A DNA stretch of 24,766 bases from AP-15 sp035509615 (GTDB lineage Bacteria; Pseudomonadota; Alphaproteobacteria; ATCC43930; CGMCC-115725), in assembly GCA_035509615.1 (NCBI GenBank), contig DATJLK010000023.1:1-24766 (forward strand). The letters run 5' to 3'. Numbering within the stretch: the first letter of the stretch is position 1; each line of letters opens with the position of its first letter. Made by a program: the position numbers and the translations under genes. Positions 6,752 to 14,699 of this stretch are shown in pieces. The notes beneath the pieces were generated by a model that was not told the DNA's origin, made no database searches, and saw nothing but the letters and a program-made list of their open reading frames with translations.

Positions 6752-7855
6752 ATGCAGAACAGTCTGATCCCGATGCGCTGCGCGCTCGTGGCGCTACCTT
6801 TGCTCTTCGCTGGCAACATCGCGCAGGCGGCCGATCTGCCGCCGTATCTGCAAGAACTCGTCAGCACCACGACACCCTCGGCCAGTGCCATTGCGACCGA
6901 GAACGTCATCGAGTTGAACACGACGATGTTCGATCTTTATGCGACAACCGCTGCGATCTCCAAAAAGAATATCCTCGCGCACCATCCCGTCATTCTGGCA
7001 CTGTTCTCCGGATCCGGCGGCCGGTTCATTCTTTACCGCCCAGGCATGCCGCCGCTCGAAGCACCGCCGGTGCCGATCGCCTATCAGCTTCTGAAATCGG
7101 TCGCGCACAGTACGATGGCTCTGGCCGAGGTGGTCGGGCCCTATCTCGACAAGCCGACCGACCAGACCTGGATGGCATCGATGCTAGCCTTCCGTTCCCG
7201 AATGCAATCGGCCGCGGCGGGCATCGAGCTGACCGACATGCCAGTCGATTGGCGGAACAACAGCCGGCATATATTGCAGAACAACCTGGCTTTCATGGCT
7301 GCGTGCATTGCCGGAAAGTCGATCTCGTTTGCCGCTCTTCAGGCCTTTGCCGGCCAACAGGCGCCGCTCCTGCGCAAGAACATCGGTTGGGCGGCGCAGA
7401 CGCAGGTCGCGCACTGGATGAACGTTGTCGGCGACTGGAAAAAGTCGCTGGGCCGCGATTGGGAAACGGCCTACGCCGCGAGCAACACGATCTATGTAAC
7501 GCGCCAGAATAACGTCCTCTTCAGCGTCCTCGCACAGTATTTCGGACCCGAGGCGATCAACGACCGGCTGATGCTGATCGAGACGATCTCGTTTACGACA
7601 ACCCCGGACGAGATGCTTGATTCGATGACCCGGATCATCGCGGACCGATCGGTTGGCGCCGTGTTCTTTGGCAATTATCACCTGATGGATTACGAGCTTA
7701 TGGGCGGCGATGCACGCGCCGCAATCATCGCCGAAGACGCCAAGCGGGCAATGACGCCAGTCCTGCCGCCGCTGGTGCCGTTCGGGTCTCATCAATGGCC
7801 GATGCTGATCACATCCGGACAAGGCCCCGGCTCACTGGCGGAACTGCAGAAATAA
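6752..7855 (+). CDS. Secreted protein of unknown family (367 aa)
   Basis: The N-terminus is a clean Sec signal peptide: a basic start, the hydrophobic core 'CALVALPLLFAGNIA', and the cleavage motif A-Q-A before 'ADLPPY'. The mature protein of about 340 residues is mixed alpha-helical with several Trp-rich segments ('WAAQTQVAHWMNVVGDWKKS') and 'GNYHLMDYELMGGDARAAI' near the end; I recognise no catalytic motif and no family. The start ATG is preceded by a strong GAGGGGGGAG stretch. It sits 48 bp upstream of the FAD subunit of a molybdenum hydroxylase in the same direction, so co-transcription is likely. A periplasmic role such as binding or delivering the oxidised compound is conjecture. Confidence 0.75.
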   Translation: MQNSLIPMRCALVALPLLFAGNIAQAADLPPYLQELVSTTTPSASAIATENVIELNTTMFDLYATTAAISKKNILAHHPVILALFSGSGGRFILYRPGMPPLEAPPVPIAYQLLKSVAHSTMALAEVVGPYLDKPTDQTWMASMLAFRSRMQSAAAGIELTDMPVDWRNNSRHILQNNLAFMAACIAGKSISFAALQAFAGQQAPLLRKNIGWAAQTQVAHWMNVVGDWKKSLGRDWETAYAASNTIYVTRQNNVLFSVLAQYFGPEAINDRLMLIETISFTTTPDEMLDSMTRIIADRSVGAVFFGNYHLMDYELMGGDARAAIIAEDAKRAMTPVLPPLVPFGSHQWPMLITSGQGPGSLAELQK

Positions 7856-7903
7856 CCACTGCACCAAACCCGCCGCGATCCTCCAACCAGGCGAAAACAG
7901 CGA

Positions 7904-8737
7904 ATGAATCTGCATACCATCAAGGAAGTGCGACGCCCGGCAGCAGCCGACGAGATCGCCCAATGGCGAACCGGATATGCCTGGCTCGCCGGCGGCACCT
8001 GGCTGTTCTCGGAACCGCAGTTGGCGACCGACACGTTGATCGATCTCGAACGTCTGGCCTGGCCGCCGCTCAGCAGGGTGGCGAACGGATTGGAGATTGC
8101 GGCGACTTGCACGATCGCAGATCTTTACCATTTCGCAGAACCAACGGAATGGACCGCCGCCGGGCTGTTTCAGGAGTGCAGCAACGCGCTGCTCGCCTCG
8201 TTCAAAATCTGGAATGCGGCGACAGTCGGCGGCAATATCTGCATGTCGTTGCCGGCAGGTGCGATGATCGCGCTGACGGTGGCACTTGAAGCGTCCTATA
8301 CCTTATGGCCGAGAGGTGCGCCGGCGCGCGAGGTCGCTGCGGTCGATTTCGTTACCGGCAATCACGCCAACATATTGCAGCAGGGCGAACTGCTGCGCCG
8401 CATTCATCTGCCTACTGCCGCCCTGACAAAGCGGTACGCGATGCGCCGCGTATCGCTGACCCAATACGGGCGGTCCGCCGCGCTGATCATTGGAACTCAG
8501 GACCGGACCGCGCGCGACCTGCTCCTCACCATCACTGCAGCAACTCCACACCCGGTTCAGCTTCGTTTTGACCGGTTCCCATCGGCGCTGGAACTGCGCC
8601 GGGCGATCGATGAGAGCCTCCCGATCGATGGTTTTTTTGGCGATGTCCATGGCTCGGCGGCCTACAAGAGGCACCTCACCTATCACTTGAGCGAACGGAT
8701 CCGCTGCGAACTGGCCGAACCGGAGATTGCACAATGA
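7904..8737 (+). CDS. Molybdenum hydroxylase FAD-binding (medium) subunit (277 aa)
   Basis: FAD-carrying electron-transfer subunit of a xanthine dehydrogenase/CO dehydrogenase-type enzyme, equivalent to CoxM or E. coli YgfM. The FAD pyrophosphate-binding motif is 'LAGGTWLF' (about residues 28-35) and the second flavin motif is 'ATVGGNICMSLPAG' (about 105-118). The C-terminal CO_deh_flav_C domain begins near residue 165. Length is normal for a free-standing medium subunit. The RBS is weak. Its stop overlaps the start of the next gene by 4 bp (ATGA), so the two subunits are translationally coupled. It passes electrons from the [2Fe-2S] clusters of the partner to an unidentified acceptor. Confidence 0.9.
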   Translation: MNLHTIKEVRRPAAADEIAQWRTGYAWLAGGTWLFSEPQLATDTLIDLERLAWPPLSRVANGLEIAATCTIADLYHFAEPTEWTAAGLFQECSNALLASFKIWNAATVGGNICMSLPAGAMIALTVALEASYTLWPRGAPAREVAAVDFVTGNHANILQQGELLRRIHLPTAALTKRYAMRRVSLTQYGRSAALIIGTQDRTARDLLLTITAATPHPVQLRFDRFPSALELRRAIDESLPIDGFFGDVHGSAAYKRHLTYHLSERIRCELAEPEIAQ

Positions 8738-11433
8738 GCTATATCGTCGACGGCAAGATGGCATCGGCCGAACCGCGGCCGGGCCAATGCCTGCGCACCT
8801 TTTTGCGCGACCTCGGCGCGTTCGGGGTCAAAAAAGGGTGCGATGGCGGCGATTGCGGCGCCTGCACCGTCTGGCTCGACGGCACGCCGGTGCATTCCTG
8901 CCTGATGCCGGCCTTTCGCGCCGCCGGGCGGCGGGTGACGACCATCGCCGGCCTCGCTGTTGCCGGCGAACTCCACCCGATGCAGCGGGCCTTTCTCGAT
9001 GCGCAGGCGTTTCAGTGCGGGTTCTGCACCGCCGGAATGATCATGACGGCGGCCTCGCTCTCTCAGCAGCACCGCCAGGATCTGCCGCGCGGCCTCAAGG
9101 GCAATCTCTGCCGCTGCACCGGCTATCGCGCGATCAGCGATGCGATCCACGGCCGTGCCGCCACCGAGGACGACATTGCCGGCAAAGCCTGCGGTGCGAG
9201 CCTGCCCAACCCGTTCGGACCGTCGATCGTCACCGGGCAAGCCCGCTACACGATGGATGTCGCCATCGACGGTATGCTGCACCTGAAAGTGCTGCATTCG
9301 CCGCATGCCCATGCCCGGATCGTCGCCATCGCCCGAGATAAAGCCGCGGCGGTCCCCGGCGTGATCGCGATCTTCACCTGGGAGGATGTGCCGCGCCGGC
9401 TTTACAGTACGGCAACCCATGAGGATCACCTGGTCGATCCCGACGATACCTACATGCTCGACGATGTGGTTCGCTTTGTGGGCCAACGCGTCGCGGCGGT
9501 GGTCGCCGAAACCGAAACGGCGGCCGAAACCGCTTGCCGGCTGCTTGATGTGACCTACGAAATTCTCCCCGCCGTTTTCGATCCGGTCGCAGCGATGGCC
9601 GATGACGCGCCGTTGCTGCACCAGAAAGGCTTTGAAGAGCGAGGCAATGTTTATCTCGACATTCATGGCGAGGTCGGCAATGTCGCCGAAAGCTTCGCCG
9701 CCGCCGACGCCGTACACGAGATGACCTATTCGACCTCGCGGGTTCAGCACGTTCATCTCGAGACCCACGGTTCGATCGCCTGGCGCGGCGATGACGGCCG
9801 CATCCATGTCCGGACCAGTTCGCAGGCGCCGTTTATCGCCAAGCAAAAGCTCTGTCACCTGTTCGGGTTCAAGGCTCGCGACATCCATGTTTTCACCGAG
9901 CGGATCGGCGGCGGGTTCGGTGGAAAACAGGAAATGCTTTCCGAGGATCTGTGCGTCCTCGCGGCGATAAAGACCGGCCGGCCGGTGAAGTGGGAGTTCA
10001 CCCGCGAGGAGGAGTTCATCGCCGCGCCAACCCGCCACCAGATGACCACCCGGGTCAAGCTCGGCGCCAAGAAGGACGGCACCCTGACAGCCCTGGAGGT
10101 CGAGGTTGTCTCCAATACCGGCGCCTATGCCGGACATGCGGGCGAGACCCTGGCCGCTGCCCTCGGCAGCCCGTTGTGCCTCTATCGATGCCCGAACAAA
10201 AAGGCCGAGGGCGTTGTCGTCTATACCAATATGGTGCCGGCCGGCGGCTTTCGCGGCTATGGCGCCTCGCAGACGACTTTCGCCATCGAATGCGCGATCG
10301 ACGAGCTGGCGCACCGGCTCGGCATCGATCCCTTTGCCATGCGGCGTAAAAACATGGTGCGGGCGACCGACTGGATCGAATCGGTCTGGCACGACCCCTC
10401 GGATGTCGGGTTCGGCAGTTACGGCCTCGACCAATGCCTCGATCTCCTCGAGGCGGCGTTGGCGAGCGGCCGCGGCGCCCGCTGCCCGGCAGGGGATGAT
10501 TGGTGCGAGGGCACCGGCATCGCCAGCGCCATGCTGGAATGCGGCCCGCCGACCGAACATCGCTCGGGCGCAACGATGATTCTGCAAGCCGATGGCGGTT
10601 ATCGCCTCGCGGTCGGTTCGACCGAGATGGGCAACGGCTCGGTCACCTCGCACCGCCAGATCGCCGCCTCGATCCTCGGCGCGGCGGCCGGCCACATCGC
10701 AATCGTCAATGGCGACACAGACCTGACCCCATACGACACCGGCACCTTTGCCAGCACCGGCACCGTGGTTGCCGGCCAGGCGGTGGCTTTGACCGCCTCG
10801 GCGCTGCGCGACAACATCCTCGAATTTGCCGCCCGTTTCACCGGGACCGAGCGGTCCGACTGCCATCTGCAGGATGATGCAGTGATCTGCGGCAACGCCC
10901 GCATTTCGCTCGCCGAGCTATGGGCGACGGGGGCGGCGTGCGGCCACCGTTTCGAGGCCAACCGCAAGGCCTATCTCTCCCCTCGGACAGCGGCCTTTGC
11001 CGTGCACGGCGTCCGCGTTGCGGTCAACCGCATCACCGGCGAAATCCGGATCTTGCAGAGTGTGCATGCTGCCGATATCGGCCGCCTGATCAACCCGATG
11101 CAGTGCCGCGGTCAGATCGATGGTGCGGTCGCAATGGGATTTGGCTGGGCGCTGACCGAGAACATGGTCTATGATGACGCCGGCCATATGGTCAACCCGG
11201 CTCTGAGGAACTATCGGATCCCGGCCTTTGCCGATGTCCCGGCGAGCGAGGTCTATTTCGCCGACACCGTCGATGCGATCGGCCCGCTCGGCGCGAAATC
11301 GCAAGGCGAATGCTCGATCAATCCAGTCGCACCGGCGATCGCGAATGCGGTTGCCCGCGCCGCCGGCGTCCGGTTCCGTGATCTGCCGCTGACACCGGAT
11401 CGCATCTTCGACAAGCTCGACCGGCCGGCGTGA
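8734..11433 (+). CDS. Fused [2Fe-2S]/molybdopterin subunit of a molybdenum hydroxylase (899 aa, XdhD-like)
   Basis: Catalytic subunit hydroxylating a heteroaromatic or aldehyde substrate with water as oxygen source. The N-terminal ferredoxin domain binds a plant-type cluster through C36, C41, C44 and C56, and a second cluster through C95, C98, C126 and C128. From about residue 158 it is a molybdopterin-binding large subunit: 'RIGGGFGGKQ' at 390-399, 'GGFRGYGAS' at 504-512, 'GSTEMGNGS', and the catalytic base E859 in 'SQGECS'. In bovine xanthine oxidase the residue after 'GGFGGK' is a substrate-binding Glu; here it is Q399, as in several bacterial homologues. The motif AYxCSFR of CO dehydrogenase is absent. 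No Tat signal, so cytosolic. The fusion of small and large subunits with a separate FAD subunit matches the YgfM-XdhD arrangement. Substrate unknown. Confidence 0.92.
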   Translation: MSYIVDGKMASAEPRPGQCLRTFLRDLGAFGVKKGCDGGDCGACTVWLDGTPVHSCLMPAFRAAGRRVTTIAGLAVAGELHPMQRAFLDAQAFQCGFCTAGMIMTAASLSQQHRQDLPRGLKGNLCRCTGYRAISDAIHGRAATEDDIAGKACGASLPNPFGPSIVTGQARYTMDVAIDGMLHLKVLHSPHAHARIVAIARDKAAAVPGVIAIFTWEDVPRRLYSTATHEDHLVDPDDTYMLDDVVRFVGQRVAAVVAETETAAETACRLLDVTYEILPAVFDPVAAMADDAPLLHQKGFEERGNVYLDIHGEVGNVAESFAAADAVHEMTYSTSRVQHVHLETHGSIAWRGDDGRIHVRTSSQAPFIAKQKLCHLFGFKARDIHVFTERIGGGFGGKQEMLSEDLCVLAAIKTGRPVKWEFTREEEFIAAPTRHQMTTRVKLGAKKDGTLTALEVEVVSNTGAYAGHAGETLAAALGSPLCLYRCPNKKAEGVVVYTNMVPAGGFRGYGASQTTFAIECAIDELAHRLGIDPFAMRRKNMVRATDWIESVWHDPSDVGFGSYGLDQCLDLLEAALASGRGARCPAGDDWCEGTGIASAMLECGPPTEHRSGATMILQADGGYRLAVGSTEMGNGSVTSHRQIAASILGAAAGHIAIVNGDTDLTPYDTGTFASTGTVVAGQAVALTASALRDNILEFAARFTGTERSDCHLQDDAVICGNARISLAELWATGAACGHRFEANRKAYLSPRTAAFAVHGVRVAVNRITGEIRILQSVHAADIGRLINPMQCRGQIDGAVAMGFGWALTENMVYDDAGHMVNPALRNYRIPAFADVPASEVYFADTVDAIGPLGAKSQGECSINPVAPAIANAVARAAGVRFRDLPLTPDRIFDKLDRPA

Positions 11434-12395
11434 CCCAATCCTTATCGGCGGCGGCCGCCGCGGTCACAATCGTTGTCCAGACACGGGTAAAGTCGGAAAA
11501 GACCGGGGAGTTCGCGGCGTGGCAGCAGAAGATCGGCCGGGCCGCCGCCGAATTTCCCGGCTTTATCCGCCAGAGCGTACTGCCGCCAAGCCCGCCAATC
11601 CAGGTCGACTGGGTCATTCTGCAGACCTTTGAAAGCACCGAGGCCGCCACCAATTGGCTCAATTCGGAGGTCCGCCTCGAGCTGTTGAGCCACGCCCAGC
11701 CGATGCTGGTCGGGCAGGACGACGTCCATATCGTCAAAGACGGCGCTTCCGGCGTGCTGCCCGCGCCGGTCTCGGCCGTCATCTCAACCCGCGTCAAGCC
11801 CGGTTGCGAGGGTCTTTATCGCGCCTGGGAGCAACGGATCGCTGCAGCCCAGGCAAAAGCTCCGGGGTTTCAGGGTTATCGCTTCGAACCGCCGATGCCC
11901 GGCGTGCAGACCGACTGGGTGGCAATCCTGCGTTTCGACTGCGAAGCCAATCTTAAAGCATGGCTGAACTCGCCGGCGCGCCGGAAGCTGGTGGACGAAT
12001 CCGCCCCTTTTACCGAGGAGTACCGTATCCGGACGGTCCGCGGCGGGTTTGACCAGTGGTTCGCGAACAAGCCGGACCAGTCTCGGCCACCGGTCTGGAA
12101 GCAGAACATGCTGGTGTTGCTGATGCTGTATCCGGTCGTGTTCCTGTTCGGCGTCCTGGTCCAACAGCCGCTGTTGATGGATCGTGCGGAGCTGCCGTTC
12201 TGGCTCGCCTTGTTTATCGGCAATGTCGCAAGCGTTATTCTGCTGAACTGGCTCGTCCCGTTCACCAGCCGGCGCTTCGCGTGGTGGCTCCATCCGGGAG
12301 GCCGCAGCCAGGCGCTGACCAATCTCGCCGGCGTTTCGATCGTCATCGGGCTCTATGCCGCCAGCCTGCTGATTTTCGCGCGGTTTCCGCGATAA
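11430..12395 (+). CDS. Membrane-anchored protein with tandem antibiotic-biosynthesis-monooxygenase (ABM) domains (321 aa)
   Basis: Two repeated ABM-like ferredoxin-fold domains occupy about residues 12-105 and 113-205. Both share the pattern 'VKxxxxxxFxxWxxKI...FPGF' and 'DWVxILxFxxxxxxxxWLNS'. Three membrane helices follow at about 227-247, 257-279 and 298-318. This architecture matches an uncharacterised COG of ABM-superfamily membrane proteins. The GTG start overlaps the stop of the molybdenum hydroxylase gene by 4 bp (GTGA), so it is translationally coupled to it. ABM domains can be heme- or quinone-type monooxygenases without cofactor, or only binding modules. A role as membrane dock or co-oxidase for the hydroxylase is inferred from the coupling. 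GTG is the only start fitting the overlap. Confidence 0.8.
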   Translation: MTQSLSAAAAAVTIVVQTRVKSEKTGEFAAWQQKIGRAAAEFPGFIRQSVLPPSPPIQVDWVILQTFESTEAATNWLNSEVRLELLSHAQPMLVGQDDVHIVKDGASGVLPAPVSAVISTRVKPGCEGLYRAWEQRIAAAQAKAPGFQGYRFEPPMPGVQTDWVAILRFDCEANLKAWLNSPARRKLVDESAPFTEEYRIRTVRGGFDQWFANKPDQSRPPVWKQNMLVLLMLYPVVFLFGVLVQQPLLMDRAELPFWLALFIGNVASVILLNWLVPFTSRRFAWWLHPGGRSQALTNLAGVSIVIGLYAASLLIFARFPR

Positions 12396-12685
12396 TCGCG
12401 AGCCGCGGCCCGGCAGGAGGTCGGGGCGTCCGGCGCGCAGCCGCGGGACGTTGTGCGGGCGGCTTTCCGTTACGGGCTCGACACCTCACACCACGCATGG
12501 CGTCGTCTGTCGCGCGGCGACGGTAAAAGGAAACGCGCGTTGTATCGGAAGACGCGCTGGCGGCCCGCCTTCCCGGCGGTCCAAAACCGGCTACCGAGAC
12601 AGCATGTGCCGGTACGGAGGTGGTGTTCGCTGATCGCCAAAAAAGGCGTAGGCTCGACCCAGCGAGCAGTCAGATGGAGGGAGCG

Positions 12686-13732
12686 ATGCGCGGCGTGGTG
12701 TTCACCGGCGAGCGGGAAATCGAACTGATGGAATTCCCGGACCCGACCCCCGGCCCGGGCGAGGTGGTTGTCGAGATGAAGGCGTCGGGCATGTGCGGCA
12801 GCGATCTGCACCAGTACCGGCGGCCGCGATCGGGGGGTGTGAGCGGCGGTCTCCCGGTCAACCCCAACCCGGTCATCGGGGGGCACGAGCCGTGCGGCAT
12901 CGTCGCTGCGGTCGGCCCCGGCGTGTCCGACAAGCAGGCGCGGGTCGGCGAGCGGGTCATGGTACATCACTACAAAGGCTGCACCGTGTGCGCTCACTGC
13001 CGTTCGGGCTGGTCGCAGCTGTGCCAGGAAGAACCTGTCCTGGTGTATGGCAACAACGCCCATGGCGGACACGCGCGCTATCTGAAGGTGCCGGCCTTCA
13101 CCCTGGTGCCGCTGGCCGACGAATTGTCGTTTGCCGCGGGGGCCGCGATCTCGTGTGGCACTGGCACCGCCTATGGTGCGTTGCGCCGGCTCAATCTTTC
13201 GGGCAACGACACGATCGCGTTGTTCGGTCAGGGGCCGGTCGGGTTGTCGGCGACCCAGCTCGCCGCCGCAATGGGGGCGCGCGTCATCGCCCTTGATGTC
13301 AGCCCCGAGCGGTTGGAGCGCGCCAAGGAGTTCGGCGCCTGGGAGACGGTCAACCCGCGCTCGAACGACCCGGTGGGTGCGATCAAAGACCTGACCCATG
13401 GGGGTGCGGATTTCACGCTCGATACGTCGAGCCAGCCCGAGGGCCGCATCGCCGCGGTACGCAGCGCCAAGGTGTGGGGTACCGTCGCTTTTGTCGGCGA
13501 GCGCAACAACGTCACGATCGATGTCAGCCCCGACATGCTGCGCAAGCAGTTGACGATTGTCGCGTCGTGGACGTTCTCGTGGCAGGGCCAAGCCGAATGC
13601 GCCAAGTTCTGCGTCGAGCGCAAGGTCGACGTCGACCGCCTGTTCACCCACCAGTGGCAGCTCGACCAGGCCGATGAGGCCTACCGCCTGTTCGACACTC
13701 AAACCACCGGCAAAGGCGTGTTCCTGATGTGA
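12686..13732 (+). CDS. Zinc-dependent alcohol dehydrogenase, MDR family (348 aa)
   Basis: Cytosolic NAD(P)-dependent oxidation of an alcohol or polyol. The N-terminal GroES-like catalytic domain has the zinc ligands C37 in 'GMCGSD' and H67-E68 in 'GGHE'. The structural zinc site is C99-x2-C102-x2-C105-x7-C113. The nucleotide-binding Rossmann fold has 'GQGPVGLSA' in the middle of the protein. ATG at 12686 was chosen because GGAGGG ends 5 nt before it and the product then begins 'MRGVVFTG', typical of the family; the longer reading from GTG at 12620 adds 22 unusual residues. It follows the ABM gene after 290 bp with no obvious gene or terminator between, so it may be a separate unit. Its substrate cannot be read from sequence. 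Confidence 0.92.
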   Translation: MRGVVFTGEREIELMEFPDPTPGPGEVVVEMKASGMCGSDLHQYRRPRSGGVSGGLPVNPNPVIGGHEPCGIVAAVGPGVSDKQARVGERVMVHHYKGCTVCAHCRSGWSQLCQEEPVLVYGNNAHGGHARYLKVPAFTLVPLADELSFAAGAAISCGTGTAYGALRRLNLSGNDTIALFGQGPVGLSATQLAAAMGARVIALDVSPERLERAKEFGAWETVNPRSNDPVGAIKDLTHGGADFTLDTSSQPEGRIAAVRSAKVWGTVAFVGERNNVTIDVSPDMLRKQLTIVASWTFSWQGQAECAKFCVERKVDVDRLFTHQWQLDQADEAYRLFDTQTTGKGVFLM

Positions 13733-13887
13733 GGTGATGCATCCGCGAGCCAACGAATACCGGGCTCGTAGCGGCATCGGTGAGTCCCGAACCTAGTGCC
13801 GGCGCTTGTCCGGCGGACCGGATCCGACCCTAAGGACGTTCCGGAAAAGAAGCAGAAACTTCGCTAAGGAACAAAACTGCGCGGGCC

Positions 13888-13929
13888 GGCGGTCGCCGTG
13901 CTTTCGAACTCAGAGACATCGCGACCGCC
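13888..13929. terminator. Hairpin between convergent genes, possible bidirectional terminator
   Basis: GGCGGTCGC (13888-13896) and GCGACCGCC (13921-13929) form a perfect 9-bp inverted repeat with a 24-nt loop. It lies in the 262-bp gap between the convergent alcohol dehydrogenase and FMN reductase genes. No T-run follows, so intrinsic termination is uncertain. Confidence 0.35.
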
Positions 13930-13994
13930 ACTTTCCGGGACCGGCTCTGTCGGACGGCGGGGGCGGGTCAATTGCAAACTCGCCGTCCCGGCCG

Positions 13995-14573
13995 CTAATC
14001 AGCCGTAGCCCTGGCAATCTCCCGCAAGCGGATTTCGCGCAGCAATTCCTCGATGCTGCTGCAGGCAAAGCCGAGCGCGGCCTCGTCGACAAGGCGGCCG
14101 TCGCGGATCTTGGCGGCAACCGAGGTGATGATGCATTCGCGAGACAGTACGACCCGCGCCAGCATCGAATCGAGGGCTACCTTGATATGCTCAAGGCAGC
14201 GTGCGCCGCTCAGCGCGCCGGGCGAGGTCGACATGATCGCCACCGGCTTGTCGGCCATGACCGAGGTGAAGGCCGGGCGCGAAGCCCAATCGAGCGCGTT
14301 CTTTAGCACCCCGGGAATGCTGTGATTGAATTCGGGCGCGCACAACACGAGGCCGTCGGCCGCGGCAATCGCGGCGAGCAAAGCCTTGACCGGGGCCGGG
14401 CGCTTGTCACCCTCGAAATCCTGGTTGTAGAGCGGGATCGGGGCGAGATCGTAGACTGTCAGATCGGCCTTGCCGGCGAATTTCTCCCGCAGAGTTGCGA
14501 GCACCGCATTGGAATAGGAGCCGGTTCGCAAGCTGCCCGACATCCCGATCAGGCGGGGCGGCGTCTGTGGCAT
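13995..14573 (-). CDS. NADPH-dependent FMN reductase, flavodoxin-like fold (192 aa)
   Basis: Cytosolic flavoprotein of the NAD(P)H:FMN/quinone/azo reductase family. The FMN phosphate loop is 'GMSGSLRTGSYSN' (residues 10-22), and 'CAPEFNHSIPGVLKNALDW' (78-96) contacts the isoalloxazine ring and dimer partner. Length is normal. ATG at 14573 is favoured over an upstream in-frame start at 14636 because GAGGA stands about 9-10 nt before it and family members begin just before the first strand. It diverges from the aminotransferase with 126 bp between the starts. Quinone, azo or chromate reduction are all possible for this family. Confidence 0.9.
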   Translation of the reverse strand: MPQTPPRLIGMSGSLRTGSYSNAVLATLREKFAGKADLTVYDLAPIPLYNQDFEGDKRPAPVKALLAAIAAADGLVLCAPEFNHSIPGVLKNALDWASRPAFTSVMADKPVAIMSTSPGALSGARCLEHIKVALDSMLARVVLSRECIITSVAAKIRDGRLVDEAALGFACSSIEELLREIRLREIARATAD

Positions 14574-14699
14574 GTTATTGTTTCCTCGGGCTGCGGCGAG
14601 GCGCTTCTCATAGCCAATCGCGCTCGGCGGTGGCAATCTCCCAGCACCCGATAGCGCCGGGGTTCGTCGCTGTCACCCGCGGCAGGAGGATTTTTCGAG

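Noticed and set aside
6592..7512. 306-residue + strand ORF overlapping the secreted protein
   Set aside because: It lacks a good RBS, runs through the terminator hairpin and is Arg-rich in the manner of a shifted frame; the frame from 6752 has a signal peptide and strong RBS.
8683..10866. 727-residue ORF on the minus strand
   Set aside because: It is antisense to the well-supported Fe-S/Mo subunit and has no motifs; GC-rich codon usage leaves such frames open.
12470..13777. 435-residue minus-strand ORF over the alcohol dehydrogenase
   Set aside because: The + strand has both zinc sites and the Rossmann motif; the antisense frame shows none.
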